Program-made: the position numbers and the translations under genes | The notes under the pieces: model-generated | The model's database searches: none | Told to the model about the DNA's origin: nothing | Seen by the model: only the letters and a program-made list of their open reading frames with translations | Origin: Chitinophaga polysaccharea | Lineage (GTDB): Bacteria > Bacteroidota > Bacteroidia > Chitinophagales > Chitinophagaceae | NCBI RefSeq assembly: GCF_007829335.1 | Contig: NZ_VIWO01000004.1 | Span: forward strand, 186,001-250,000 | Direction of reading: 5' to 3' | DNA: 64,000 bases | Part shown: in pieces, positions 33,787-43,308 of the stretch | How the letters are laid out: the number at the start of each line of letters is the position of its first letter | How positions within the stretch are numbered: position 1 is the first letter of the stretch

Positions 33787-34383
33787 TCAATTACTATAGC
33801 CGGCGCGGATACGGCTCAGTGTTTCGGGGGTAATGCCGAGGTAAGAAGCTACCATGCCCAGCGGCACCCGCTGAATAATACTGGGATGTTGCGCTATCAG
33901 CTTTTGGTAACGCTCCCGGGCGGTGGCAAAATGCAGGTCGTCGAAGCGTTGCTGCATTTGTACCAGGCCATGGCTTACCAGCAAGCGGCCAAAACGCTCT
34001 ATTTCGTGATTTGCATCGTAGAGTTGTTGCAAATCGTCGTGACCAATGGCCCATAACACAGAAGGCTCCAGCAATTCAATGCTGCGGATATCCGGCAGGC
34101 CGGTGATAAAGCTCACAATAGAGGTGGCAAAGGTTTTTTCTACGCTGATCCAGTCGGTTACATCTTTCCCTTCTTTGCTATAAAACGTCCTGGTAAGGCC
34201 CTTCTCAACAAAATACACGTGCCGGCACACCGTCCCTGCACGTACTAGTTGATAACCTTTGGGTAGCTCCTTCTTGTCAAGAATACCTGCCATCGCCAAT
34301 TTACTATCGGCAGAAAGAGTGATGAAAGATTTGATCACGTCAAAAAAATCGTTCAGCGATGGATCGTATAACGGAGCTTGCAT
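33787..34383 (-). CDS. Crp/Fnr family transcriptional regulator
   Basis: This 198-residue protein has an N-terminal cyclic-nucleotide-binding-like beta barrel (LPKGYQLVRAGTVCRHVYFV, EKTFATSIVSFITGLPDI) and a shortened C-terminal helix-turn-helix (VPLGMVASYLGITPETLSRI). Key cAMP-binding residues are not evident, so the signal is unknown, as in many Bacteroidota members. The ATG at 34383 (MQAPLYDP) gives the normal length. It lies upstream of the DoxX gene in the same direction. Confidence 0.88.
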   Translation of the reverse strand: MQAPLYDPSLNDFFDVIKSFITLSADSKLAMAGILDKKELPKGYQLVRAGTVCRHVYFVEKGLTRTFYSKEGKDVTDWISVEKTFATSIVSFITGLPDIRSIELLEPSVLWAIGHDDLQQLYDANHEIERFGRLLVSHGLVQMQQRFDDLHFATARERYQKLIAQHPSIIQRVPLGMVASYLGITPETLSRIRAGYSN

Positions 34384-34476
34384 AGCCTTGGCAGTGAATA
34401 TTTGTGTGAAATTAAGAAAAGTTTTCAGCGGCGCCCGGCGCCTCAATGAATTGTTAATATTTGTGATATTCTTGTA

Positions 34477-34484
34477 TATATTTG
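34477..34484 (+). promoter_or_regulatory. -7-like promoter box
   Basis: TATATTTG (exact TAnnTTTG match) lies 26 bp upstream of the ATG at 34510 in the divergent gap with the Crp/Fnr gene. Confidence 0.4.
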
Positions 34485-34509
34485 CCGCCTGTCTTAGATT
34501 GGGGCTGAA

Positions 34510-35247
34510 ATGGGCATTTCTACACACTTACAAAAAGTAGCATTATTAGCGGTACTGATATTGGCAGGCATCGTATCACAGGCGCAGGTACGGGTGAGCG
34601 GAACCGTTTATGACCGTACACAAATGGTACGCATGGCGGGCGTGAGCGTTATGAGTAACTCCGGCGCCGGCGCCATCACCGATTCTTTAGGACACTATAG
34701 TATCATTGTACCGGTAACGGATTCCATCAGTTTTTCTTACCAGGGAAAGCCTACCATGAAATTTGCCGTAAGGGAAATTCCATTCAACCGCCCATTTGAT
34801 ATGAGCCTGCATGTGAGCGTAATGACCCTGCCTACCGTGGTGGTAACGGAAAAGATGCGGGGATATAAGTTTGACTCGCTGGAACGCCGCAATGAATACC
34901 GGAAAGTATTCGATTATGCGCCGGACTACCTGACCAGCGGCGGCAATGGAGTAGGAGCCGGCGTTAACCTGGACGCCCTGCTGAGCATCCGGAAAATTAA
35001 GCGGATGGAAGCCTTCCGGCGTTTCCTGGAAAGGGATGAGCGCGAAAAATATATTGACTACCGCTTTAACGCCGTGCTGGTAAAGAAAATTACAGGATTA
35101 CAATCGCCCGCGCTGGAAGCATTTATGAAAGAATACCGGCCCAGCTATGAGCTGCTATTAAGCTTTGAAACAGAGTACCAATACTATAAATACATTCGTG
35201 ACTGCGGAAGGTTTTATACAGGTAACAATACTTCCCCACATCAATAA
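34510..35247 (+). CDS. Secreted carboxypeptidase-regulatory-like domain protein
   Basis: This 245-residue protein has a signal peptide (LLAVLILAGIVSQAQ). The first domain is carboxypeptidase-regulatory-like (VRVSGTVYDRTQMVRMAGVSVMSNSG, AITDSLGHYSI, ISFSYQGKPT), the same kind found at the head of SusC proteins. A C-terminal helical region follows with VNLDALLSIRKIKRMEAFRR and many charged residues, typical of a Bacteroidota family of unknown role in the cell envelope. It has no receptor barrel. Confidence 0.83.
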   Translation: MGISTHLQKVALLAVLILAGIVSQAQVRVSGTVYDRTQMVRMAGVSVMSNSGAGAITDSLGHYSIIVPVTDSISFSYQGKPTMKFAVREIPFNRPFDMSLHVSVMTLPTVVVTEKMRGYKFDSLERRNEYRKVFDYAPDYLTSGGNGVGAGVNLDALLSIRKIKRMEAFRRFLERDEREKYIDYRFNAVLVKKITGLQSPALEAFMKEYRPSYELLLSFETEYQYYKYIRDCGRFYTGNNTSPHQ

Positions 35248-35287
35248 AAAATCCCTCCCATTAAAAATGGGAGGGATTTTTTATTGA
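35241..35287. terminator. Perfect 20-bp two-way terminator
   Basis: Arms 35241-35260 and 35268-35287 match perfectly with a 7-base loop and A/T-rich feet. It separates the convergent genes 34510-35247 and 35299-37584; the plus-gene stop lies inside the first arm. Confidence 0.88.
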
Positions 35288-35298
35288 TGGTGATGCAA

Positions 35299-37584
35299 TT
35301 ATTCATATCCATTTTTCAGCACCAACACGCTACCTGGTTGGCTATTCAGCTGAAGAAAACCATCCCCTGCATTTTTTATCACAAATCCTTTGTTGCTGGC
35401 CGCGTAAAATGTTTTGAAAGGTAGTTTCAAGCGGGTAGCGCCGCCTTTTTCAGACACTATTTTCACTTCCGCCACCTGTGCCCCATCTTTCTTCGCGCTT
35501 ACCAGGAAGGCGCCCTCAGTACGTAAATTTTCAAAGGCCACGTTATTCCAGTCAACAGGGATGGCCGGCATGATTTCGATAAAGCCGGCGTAGCTCTGCA
35601 ACAGCATTTCCTGTAGTCCGGCGGCAAAGGCGAAGTTACCTTCCAGGGTGAACGGACGATACGTGAATTTAGACAAACCCGATTTGGTTTGGTCGCCATT
35701 CAGGTGGAAACTGTTGATAGAGCAGAAGGCCTTTGCAAAGATTTGTAAATCTTTGGCTGCGCCGGCGCCATCTTTGGCCCTGGCTTTCAGGTTAGCCATC
35801 CAGGAATAGGAGTAGCCGCACCAATATGCCGGGCCCATACTATCGGTGAGATGTATGGTATTGCGGATAATGGTTTGGGCAGCTTCACCGTCTTCCCATT
35901 TAATGAGTCCCAGCGGATGAATAGCCATCATATGCGAAAAGTGGCGGTGCGATTGGTTATACGCCATGCTCGGGGCAAACATCAGCTCATGTTGAGGGCT
36001 GAGTGCAAAGTCACCGTATTCGGCCAGTATCTTTTTCCAATGAGCGGCTTCACTGTTCAGTCCAAGCACTGTGGCCAGTTCTGCGGCTTTGCTGAAGGTA
36101 AACTTCATCAGCGCCAGGTCGTAGTTGGTGTTTTGTGGAAACCAGGCGTCCAGGCTGTTGTCGTTGATCTCCGGGCTGGAACTGATTTTTAGCTTACGAT
36201 GACCACTTTCATCTTTTACGGTAATGTTTTCCAGGAAGGTAGCCGTGTTTTTAAACCAGGGGTAGGCTTTTTCTTTCAGGAAATTTTTATCCATGCTGTA
36301 ACGCCATTGCAGGTAGTAGTGCTGGGCCAGCCAGGAAGATACGGTGGGTGACAGCGAATATTGGATCCATCCGCCCATTTCGGTGCCGTCGAGAGTGGTT
36401 ACGCCCGGTACGGCGAGTCCTGGCACCCCAAAATACATCTTCGTATAGCGCAGGTAGTTAGCTTTGTTGTTTTCCAGGTGACGGAGATAGCCGGTGGCTT
36501 CTTCGAGGTGGTTGCTGCTATAGGCAGGCCAGTAGCTGAGCTGCGTATTCAGGTCGTGATGGTAATCGCCCTTCCAGGGTGCAATGCGGCCATTGTCGGC
36601 TGTCCACACGGCCTGCAGGGAAATAGGCGGCGCATCCTTCCGGGCAGCAGCGCCAAATTTATATTGCTCCAGGTACCACTGTTTTTCCAGCAGGGTATCC
36701 GGTACATGAATAGCAGATTTGCTCCAGAACTGGCGCCACCAGCCGCTATGTGCCATCAGCGCTTTGTCGAAAGTTTGTGCCGTGCTGCGGGCAGTTACTT
36801 TTTCCGCGAGCTCCTGCACCGCCTGTTTGGGGTATTGCGATGAAATACTCCATACGCCTTCAATGGTATGAGCGGCTGTTTGCTTCCACCGTACATTGAT
36901 ATCATAGGTAAACCCATTCCAGCCTTCCTGGTGATAAGTAATACTATTGCCGGTTTGATGGATATCGCCTTGTTTGTAGCCTAACCGCGACAGGTCATCA
37001 CCTCCCACCGGATCGCCGCTGTTCTTTATGGCGCCCTGGTATTGCGGCGCTACCAGCTGAGGTATCAGCTGAGCAGGGATGTTTTCAAAACGAAACCAAC
37101 CCACTGGTTTTACCGCATCAACGAAGGTTTGCAGCGAGGCGCCATTGTTCCATTTTACCTCGCAGAGGGCGTTTTGCAGGCTCAGATGGACCGATTGCAC
37201 CGGTCCCCAGTCTTGGGTATCAAATTCCAATGCCCCACCGGGAATTTTAGAAGGCGCGGCTTCTGCATCGTAGGGCGCATCGAGGTATTGTTGTACGGGT
37301 TGATAGTCCTTTTTATGTACCTGGTCTATTACCCACTGGTAGCTGAATTCTTTGCGGTGCAGTCCTTTCATGGGGCGAAGGTCCCACAGATCGGCCCTGT
37401 CGAGCGAAAACCGGAGATGATCGCCTTTTTGCCAGATCAGGGCGCCCAGCAGGCCGTTGCCCAATGGTACGGCTTCATCCCAGCGGGAGGCCAGTTGGTT
37501 GAATTGCAGGTCATGCGTGGAAGATTGGCCATAGCTGGTCATTGCTGCAACAGACAATGCCAGGGCCGCGATAAGTTTGTTCAT
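35299..37584 (-). CDS. GH95-like alpha-L-fucosidase/galactosidase
   Basis: This 761-residue secreted enzyme has a signal peptide (MNKLIAALALSVAAMTSYGQ). It opens with ASRWDEAVPLGNGLLGALIW, the GH95 N-terminal signature (Glyco_hydro_65N_2 type), and has an (alpha/alpha)6 barrel. DLNTQLSYWPAYSSN carries the Asn residues that assist catalysis in GH95, and SSPEINDNSLDAWFPQN is the acid-catalyst region. HRHFSHMMAIHPLG and a C-terminal beta domain (FIEIMPAIPVDWNN) complete it. GH95 enzymes release fucose or L-galactose from plant xyloglucan or host glycans. It is monocistronic, without adjacent SusC/D. Confidence 0.88.
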   Translation of the reverse strand: MNKLIAALALSVAAMTSYGQSSTHDLQFNQLASRWDEAVPLGNGLLGALIWQKGDHLRFSLDRADLWDLRPMKGLHRKEFSYQWVIDQVHKKDYQPVQQYLDAPYDAEAAPSKIPGGALEFDTQDWGPVQSVHLSLQNALCEVKWNNGASLQTFVDAVKPVGWFRFENIPAQLIPQLVAPQYQGAIKNSGDPVGGDDLSRLGYKQGDIHQTGNSITYHQEGWNGFTYDINVRWKQTAAHTIEGVWSISSQYPKQAVQELAEKVTARSTAQTFDKALMAHSGWWRQFWSKSAIHVPDTLLEKQWYLEQYKFGAAARKDAPPISLQAVWTADNGRIAPWKGDYHHDLNTQLSYWPAYSSNHLEEATGYLRHLENNKANYLRYTKMYFGVPGLAVPGVTTLDGTEMGGWIQYSLSPTVSSWLAQHYYLQWRYSMDKNFLKEKAYPWFKNTATFLENITVKDESGHRKLKISSSPEINDNSLDAWFPQNTNYDLALMKFTFSKAAELATVLGLNSEAAHWKKILAEYGDFALSPQHELMFAPSMAYNQSHRHFSHMMAIHPLGLIKWEDGEAAQTIIRNTIHLTDSMGPAYWCGYSYSWMANLKARAKDGAGAAKDLQIFAKAFCSINSFHLNGDQTKSGLSKFTYRPFTLEGNFAFAAGLQEMLLQSYAGFIEIMPAIPVDWNNVAFENLRTEGAFLVSAKKDGAQVAEVKIVSEKGGATRLKLPFKTFYAASNKGFVIKNAGDGFLQLNSQPGSVLVLKNGYE

Positions 37585-37680
37585 CTGTTCTGTTTAATTA
37601 GCCACCATAAGTCAGTGCCTAATTTACCCGAAAAAATGAAACTTTTTTTGAAAATAGGAAGAGTGGAAAGACGCCAGTAC

Positions 37681-38112
37681 ATGGTTTCCCTCTCCGTTTT
37701 GCATAGCGCCAATATTATCACGCATGTTACTGCGGGATCTGTTGCATTGATCCTGGGATTGGTGGCGTTACTGACCCGGAAAGGAGGAATACTGCACCGG
37801 AAAAGTGGTCGCCTGTTCCTTCTATTCTTGTCAGTGGTGATTGCCACAGGTTTGATAGGCGTTTTTGTATTTGGAAGAAATACTTTTTTACTGGTCATTA
37901 CCCTATTAAGCGGATACCTTGGATATTCCGGTTATCGCGTGTTACAGGCAAAGTCTAATCAATTTAATGGGAGCGATGTGGTAGTGGCCCTAGTAGTGCT
38001 TTGCGCAGATTTTTATTTCCTGTACTACTTTAAATCTATTGGCATGATCTGGTCGCCGGTCATCATTTACAGCACTACCGGGTACTTGCTTTTCATTATC
38101 ACCTATGATTAA
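37681..38112 (+). CDS. Small DUF2306-like membrane protein
   Basis: This 143-residue protein has four or five membrane segments: IITHVTAGSVALILGLVALL, RLFLLFLSVVIATGLIGVFVF, FLLVITLLSGYLGYSGYRVL, DVVVALVVLCADFYFLYYF and a final segment ending at IITYD. KGGILHRKSGRLF after the first helix matches the pattern of DUF2306-type proteins. The ATG at 37681 places the first helix at the start, as in the family; an ATG at 37636 would add 15 basic residues. The longer frame upstream runs antisense to the GH95 gene and is not real. Function unknown. Confidence 0.75.
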   Translation: MVSLSVLHSANIITHVTAGSVALILGLVALLTRKGGILHRKSGRLFLLFLSVVIATGLIGVFVFGRNTFLLVITLLSGYLGYSGYRVLQAKSNQFNGSDVVVALVVLCADFYFLYYFKSIGMIWSPVIIYSTTGYLLFIITYD

Positions 38113-38142
38113 GGTCTGATAGTGAATATAACAAATATAATT

Positions 38143-38180
38143 ACAAAAGAAAACCCGGCTAACAAGCCGGGCCTTCTTTG
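38143..38180. terminator. Two-way terminator between DUF2306-like and adhesin genes
   Basis: The core stem CCCGGCT/AGCCGGG (38154-38160 with 38165-38171) and loop AACA are flanked by A-rich left and T-rich right sides. Confidence 0.75.
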
Positions 38181-38204
38181 TTTTATCGATCACGCTAAAG
38201 TATA

Positions 38205-41200
38205 CTATCGGGCGGGTACAATTTTTCCGGTGGCGTTAAACTGACCTACGCTTAATCTATAGATGAATAGTATCCTGGACGTTTCAGGTACATGATATTC
38301 TATCAACTGTAAACTACCCTTGGTTACTTCTCCACTATAAACAACCGCTACCCGGCGTCCCTGCAGATCATACAATTCCAGTTGTGCTTTACCTGTTTCC
38401 GGTGCTACATAACGGAACAATATAGTTTCTGTATATGGATTCGGGAATACGGTTACTGACAGGTTCGAAGGAGCTGTTTCCTTGCTGTAATTCAATTGAC
38501 CCGAATTGTCGTATGATACGCTTGAAATATTGCTGATGGCAGTAACAGTCTTCGCCCATCTTACCAGTACGGCGCAGTTATTAAATCCATTATTGATCGC
38601 ATCTATGGCCGCATTTACATCTGAAGCGCTTACGCCGCTGACGGTCTGTCCTCCGAGGTATTTATTGGCCAGCATAAACAAGCCTTGTACGGTGGCCTGT
38701 CCGGTAGATGACAAGTAGGCCACGACGTTGATTGGCAACTTGTAGGCGTCTATCTGTGATACCGGTGTGTTGCTGCCGCAGGTGGTCAGTTTGGCGGTAA
38801 ACAGGGAGTCGCCGTCGATGGTCAGTGCTGACAAGGTCGGGGTGATTCCCATATTAAAGAACAAGGTCATTGTTTGAGACAAGAGCACATTGTTAATCTT
38901 ACCGAATGTTGTTGATGCGGTGGATATTGGTACATTAGGCCAGGTGGCTGATTTGCTGTAAGTAGCATATCCTTTCAGCGCAACGGCTGTACCTCCGCCA
39001 GGCAACATATTAAATATGCTGCTATTGGTAATATCGCCCAGGAACAAGGTAAAGAATTTACCTGTTGATTTCAGTCCGAAGATAGCGGAATCGCCTGGTT
39101 GAGCGTCTACTACCTGCGACATCATTTGCTGTGCTTTAAGGCTGCCGCCGCCAGGAGTACATCCTACGCCGCCCTTGTTGCCATAGAAGCCCTGGGTATA
39201 AGTACAGTAGCTTACACAACAGCTTACGGTAATAGCCTGTTCTACATAGATGGAGTTGCCACATTCGTCGGTGGCTGTCCAGCGCCTGATGTATTTAAAC
39301 GGACAAACGGTTCCTTCTTTCCTGTCGCTGGTGGTCACGGTAACTTTACCATTACAGTTATCTGTAAATGTTGGTGCGTCATACGCGAGTGGAACGCTGC
39401 AGCTGATCAGCTTATCGCTTCCCTGGGCGGTGGCTACTATCGGGGCAATACTGTCTTTTACGATAATAGTTTGTTTGATGGTATCTGACTTGTTGCCACA
39501 GCCATCTACAGCCCACCATTTACGTACTACTGTGAATTTGTTTACGCAAGTGCTGTCAGTGGTTACAGCAGAGAAGTATACAGTGGCCCCACTGCAACTG
39601 CCGCTGGCAGTAATGGTTTGCGGACTCGGGATGTCTTTGGCGCAAGCTACGACCAGGTCGGTCACTGTACCGGAAAGTACAGGCACAACATTGTTTTTAA
39701 TGTGGATGGTTTGTTTAACAGAGTCGCTGTTACCGCAAACATCTGCAAATATCCAGGTACGAACAATCGTAGAGTCGCAGGAGGTACCGCTACCAATTTG
39801 ACTGTATACCGGTGTAACAGCCGCATCGCAGTTGTCGGTGGCAGTTGGCGCAGGCACCGGCGGGATGTCTTTTAAACACTGTATGTTCACATCTGTAGTG
39901 AAGGTAGCAGTAATCACCGGCTTCACGTTATCGTTTACGGTAATGGTTTGTTTGAGTGTATCAGAACTGTTACCACAGGCATCTACTGCCCACCACTTAC
40001 GTACCAGTTTAAATTTATTCACACAAGTGCTGTCTGTAGTGTACTGCTTCATCTGCACTGCTACGTTAGCAGTACAATTGTCGGAAGCGGTAATTGCCGG
40101 AGGCGCCGGGATATCTTTTGCACAAGTAATAGCTGCATCTGGTGCTGTACCGGAAAGTACAGGCGCAATGCTGTCTTTGATGTGGATGGTCTGTTTAACA
40201 GAGTCGCTGTTGCCGCAGGCATCTGCAAATATCCAGGTACGAACAATTGTAGAGTCGCACGCGGAGCCACTGCCGGCTTCACTGTATGCCGGAATAACGC
40301 TGGCATCGCAGTTGTCGGTAGCTGTTGGCGTTGGCAGCGCCGGTATGTCTTTTACACACTGTACTTTTACATCTGCTGGGAAATCAGCGGTAATCACCGG
40401 CTTCACGTTGTCGTTTACGGTAATGGTTTGTTTGAGTGTGTCAGAAGTGTTGCCACAGGCATCCACAGCCCACCACTTACGTACCAGTTTAAATTTATTC
40501 ACACAGGTACTGTCAGTGGTCATCTGGCTCATCTGTACAGTCACATTGGCGGTACAATTGTCAGAAGCGGTAATTACCGGTGCTGCCGGGATATCTTTTG
40601 CACAAGTAATAGCTGCATCTGGTGCTGTACCAGCAAGTACAGGTGCGATGCTATCCTTGATGTGAATGGTCTGTTTAACGGAATCGCTGTTACCGCAGGC
40701 ATCTGCAAATATCCAGGTGCGAACAATCGTAGAGTCGCAGGCGGTACCGCTGCCTATTTCATCGTATATCGGTGTAACGAGCGCATCACAGTTATCGGTA
40801 GCGGTTGGTGCAGGCGGCGCAGGTATGTCGCTGACGCACTGTACTTTCACGTCTTTCGGGAAGTCAGCGGCGATCACTGGTTTCACGTTGTCGTTCACGG
40901 TGATGGTTTGTGTGAGTGTATCAGAGGTATTGCCACAGGCATCTACTGCCCACCACTTACGTACCAGTTTGAATTTGTTTACGCAGGTACTGTCAATGGT
41001 CTGTTGGCTCATCTGCACTTGTACATTGCCTATACAATTGTCAGTAGCGGTAATCACGGGTGCTGCCGGGAGGTCTTTTGCACAAGTGATAGATGCATCT
41101 GGCGCTGTACCGGAGAGTACGGGTGCGATGGTGTCTTTTACATTTACCATCAGGGAACAGGTATCTTTTACCTTACCGTCGCTGGTAGTGGTAATCAGTT

Positions 41201-42791
41201 GCAACGTATAGGAGCCACAGGTGTTGCCGGCCATTACGGTTACTGTGTCATTGCTCATGGCGCCTGTTATGCTGCCGTCGCCGGTAATGCTCCAGCTATA
41301 GGAACCCACCTGGGAAGGTAATGGCCCCATATATACGTTGGAAGAACCCGGACAGACAGGGTTAGGTCCATTAATGATGCAGGGCGGCGCCGGGTGTTGG
41401 GTAACCGTTATCACTACGGTGTCCTTTCCTACGCAACCGGCGCTGTCTGTAGCGGTAACTACAAACTGGAATGTTCCGGTACCTGTTGGTATAAATTGTG
41501 GATTAAAGATATTTGGATTGGAAAGTCCTGTTACAGGGCTCCAACTGAATGTATACGGGGGGACGCCTCCGCTGGCGGATGCGCTCAGGTAGGCGGTATC
41601 GAGATTGGTGATACTCTGATCGGCGCCGGCATTGACCATTACTTTTGACAGTGTAATCAGCTGGCCGGGATAAACATCAGACCCCAAATAGCTGGTATCA
41701 GCAAGCCCGTTGCGGGTAACGATCAGCTGAAGACTGAAGGACCCGGCAGTGAAGGTAGTACCAATGGGAACCACCTGTATATTGGCAAGGGTATTATTAA
41801 CAATTTTGGCGTTGGCAGTATTGCTGCCAATGATACTCCACAGGTAAGTAAGACCTGTAGGATCATCTACGGTAGAGGTATAGTTCAATGAGGTGGTTTC
41901 GATGCAACCTGCGGAAGGACCACTGATGGAGCCTTCAGGAGGAATATACACCGCATTGGTTTTCAGGGACCTGTCCTGGTTACCAATGCTAATTACATTA
42001 CCATCAATGATCCAGTTTTTTAATCGCATGTGATAGGGCGATCCGTTAATGCTGGAAGCGGAATTGGTTTGACCGCTGGCATCTTTTCCCCAGTCAAGCA
42101 CGCTGGCGATATGTCCACCCCACGCCAGTACTACGGTTTCCTTCAACGCGGTGAAAGTGATGTTAATCACCGTTTCAGAATTAGACCCTGTAAGGCTGCC
42201 TTCGGAGGCATATATCAGGCTGTTGAGGGTGGCATTGTACCCTGTCATCACCCGTTCCGATGCAGGCAATGCATTGAAGCTGGTGGTGGGTTGCCCTGCA
42301 ACAGGCGATCCGGCGCTGGAAGGCGCTGGAATGGGGAGCGTACTGGTAGAGGTAAAATAACTTTCAGGAAAACCTGTAATGTTTAATAAAGGATTTACCG
42401 TTTCCGCTGCATGCAGGAAGATGCCATGAGGTTCGAGCCGCTGGAACTGTGTGATATAGTCCAGCGCGTGTTTTCCACTAGCTGTTATATCCAACCCGAT
42501 AACGAGCGTGTAGGTTTTGTTGGCTACCAGGTTAGTTAATACTGCCCGGTAAGGTACCGAATATCCTTCCAGGAAGTGCGCCTGGTTGTTGTTCAGGTTG
42601 CCATTCACCCAGTCGACCGGGGAAGTGGGCGCCGTGGAACTACCATTGGATCCCTGGTCTAAGTTAGCTGATTGGGCATTGCTCCGCAGTACAGCTGCCA
42701 TGAGGAAGAACAGTAATAACAGAATTGGAATTAGTTTAGATGGAAACGACGGTACATTTGGAGAATAGCGGGGTAAATCTATTGCGTTCAT
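38205..42791 (-). CDS. Giant T9SS-secreted adhesin with HYR-like repeats
   Basis: This 1,528-residue protein has a signal peptide ending at RSNAQ. Its head resembles secreted adhesin heads (VPYRAVLTNLVANKTYTLVI). A PKD-like domain follows (VMVNAGADQSITNLDTAYLS, VPPYTFSWSP). Next come eight HYR-type modules in four pairs of 160 residues, each with WWAVDACGNTSDT and RTWIFADACGNSDSV and paired cysteines. The C-terminal end is a T9SS type A sorting domain (VTVFPNPYTETILFRY to GKIVPAR), so it is exported by type IX secretion and anchored or released. It probably acts in adhesion or matrix binding. The ATG at 42791 is used; an upstream GTG (42797) is less likely. Confidence 0.9.
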   Translation of the reverse strand: MNAIDLPRYSPNVPSFPSKLIPILLLLFFLMAAVLRSNAQSANLDQGSNGSSTAPTSPVDWVNGNLNNNQAHFLEGYSVPYRAVLTNLVANKTYTLVIGLDITASGKHALDYITQFQRLEPHGIFLHAAETVNPLLNITGFPESYFTSTSTLPIPAPSSAGSPVAGQPTTSFNALPASERVMTGYNATLNSLIYASEGSLTGSNSETVINITFTALKETVVLAWGGHIASVLDWGKDASGQTNSASSINGSPYHMRLKNWIIDGNVISIGNQDRSLKTNAVYIPPEGSISGPSAGCIETTSLNYTSTVDDPTGLTYLWSIIGSNTANAKIVNNTLANIQVVPIGTTFTAGSFSLQLIVTRNGLADTSYLGSDVYPGQLITLSKVMVNAGADQSITNLDTAYLSASASGGVPPYTFSWSPVTGLSNPNIFNPQFIPTGTGTFQFVVTATDSAGCVGKDTVVITVTQHPAPPCIINGPNPVCPGSSNVYMGPLPSQVGSYSWSITGDGSITGAMSNDTVTVMAGNTCGSYTLQLITTTSDGKVKDTCSLMVNVKDTIAPVLSGTAPDASITCAKDLPAAPVITATDNCIGNVQVQMSQQTIDSTCVNKFKLVRKWWAVDACGNTSDTLTQTITVNDNVKPVIAADFPKDVKVQCVSDIPAPPAPTATDNCDALVTPIYDEIGSGTACDSTIVRTWIFADACGNSDSVKQTIHIKDSIAPVLAGTAPDAAITCAKDIPAAPVITASDNCTANVTVQMSQMTTDSTCVNKFKLVRKWWAVDACGNTSDTLKQTITVNDNVKPVITADFPADVKVQCVKDIPALPTPTATDNCDASVIPAYSEAGSGSACDSTIVRTWIFADACGNSDSVKQTIHIKDSIAPVLSGTAPDAAITCAKDIPAPPAITASDNCTANVAVQMKQYTTDSTCVNKFKLVRKWWAVDACGNSSDTLKQTITVNDNVKPVITATFTTDVNIQCLKDIPPVPAPTATDNCDAAVTPVYSQIGSGTSCDSTIVRTWIFADVCGNSDSVKQTIHIKNNVVPVLSGTVTDLVVACAKDIPSPQTITASGSCSGATVYFSAVTTDSTCVNKFTVVRKWWAVDGCGNKSDTIKQTIIVKDSIAPIVATAQGSDKLISCSVPLAYDAPTFTDNCNGKVTVTTSDRKEGTVCPFKYIRRWTATDECGNSIYVEQAITVSCCVSYCTYTQGFYGNKGGVGCTPGGGSLKAQQMMSQVVDAQPGDSAIFGLKSTGKFFTLFLGDITNSSIFNMLPGGGTAVALKGYATYSKSATWPNVPISTASTTFGKINNVLLSQTMTLFFNMGITPTLSALTIDGDSLFTAKLTTCGSNTPVSQIDAYKLPINVVAYLSSTGQATVQGLFMLANKYLGGQTVSGVSASDVNAAIDAINNGFNNCAVLVRWAKTVTAISNISSVSYDNSGQLNYSKETAPSNLSVTVFPNPYTETILFRYVAPETGKAQLELYDLQGRRVAVVYSGEVTKGSLQLIEYHVPETSRILFIYRLSVGQFNATGKIVPAR
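39222..41142 (-). repeat. Four tandem 480-bp repeats in the adhesin gene
   Basis: The string CCCACCACTTACGTACCAG recurs at 39990, 40470 and 40950, exactly 480 bp apart, with a diverged fourth copy near 39511. Each 480-bp unit encodes two HYR-like modules (about 80 residues each). The first three units (41142-39702) are very alike and the fourth is more diverged. Near-identical direct repeats make this region prone to copy-number change and to assembly collapse. Confidence 0.85.
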
Positions 42792-43308
42792 AAACACAGA
42801 TTTTGCCGTGAATAAAAAAGGTTATTTCGCGGGTAGATATCTACTCGTGCTTACCAGGGAAGAGGCAACGATGTATGTTGTTGTACTGTTTGGCAAACAC
42901 AGTATAACCACATGTGTCATCGCCTGATCACATGATTACTGGGGGAATCCATAAATGAAGGTTAAAACGAGGTAACTCAGGGATACAGTCAAAACGTAAG
43001 TGAAAGACAAAAGTTGGTTGTTAGTTGATGCTCCGAACAGTGCGTTTATTTAAATCCAGTTGGTTGATATATTCCTCATATGTTTATGCGAAGGTGAGCT
43101 TTTTTTTTAAACCCAAAAAATATTTAACATATTAATATTTTACAAAGACGAGGAAAGACGAAGGATCTTCCTTTAATATACTATTTTTAAGCATTTAAAA
43201 GCTATTTTAATATGGAGGACCAATTTTCAAACAACCTGCTGTCCTTGTGAAGCCAGCATCTTCTATTTTACTGTAGCCTATACCACCCTATAAAATAAAC
43301 AACGGCAG
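42792..43308. other. AT-rich gap between divergent genes
   Basis: No gene is seen. It must hold the promoters of the adhesin (minus) and the phosphodiesterase (plus). The perfect 12-bp palindrome GTAGATATCTAC lies at 42833-42844, about 42 bp before the adhesin start, and could be a regulator site. Confidence 0.45.

Noticed and set aside
37042..37680. Upstream extension of the DUF2306-like frame
   Set aside because: The extension runs antisense through the GH95 gene and has no membrane protein character; the real start is at 37681 or 37636.
39222..41142. Regularly spaced identical strings resembling a repeat array
   Set aside because: Spacing is 480 bp and the units are coding; CRISPR repeats are 24-48 bp with spacers of similar size. 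No cas genes are present.
39948..41321. Long open frame (457 codons) antisense to the adhesin gene
   Set aside because: It is a mirror of the repeated sense sequence; its product is cysteine- and tryptophan-rich in a periodic way set by the 480-bp repeat, with no start context or domain. The sense frame has signal peptide, domains and a sorting tail.
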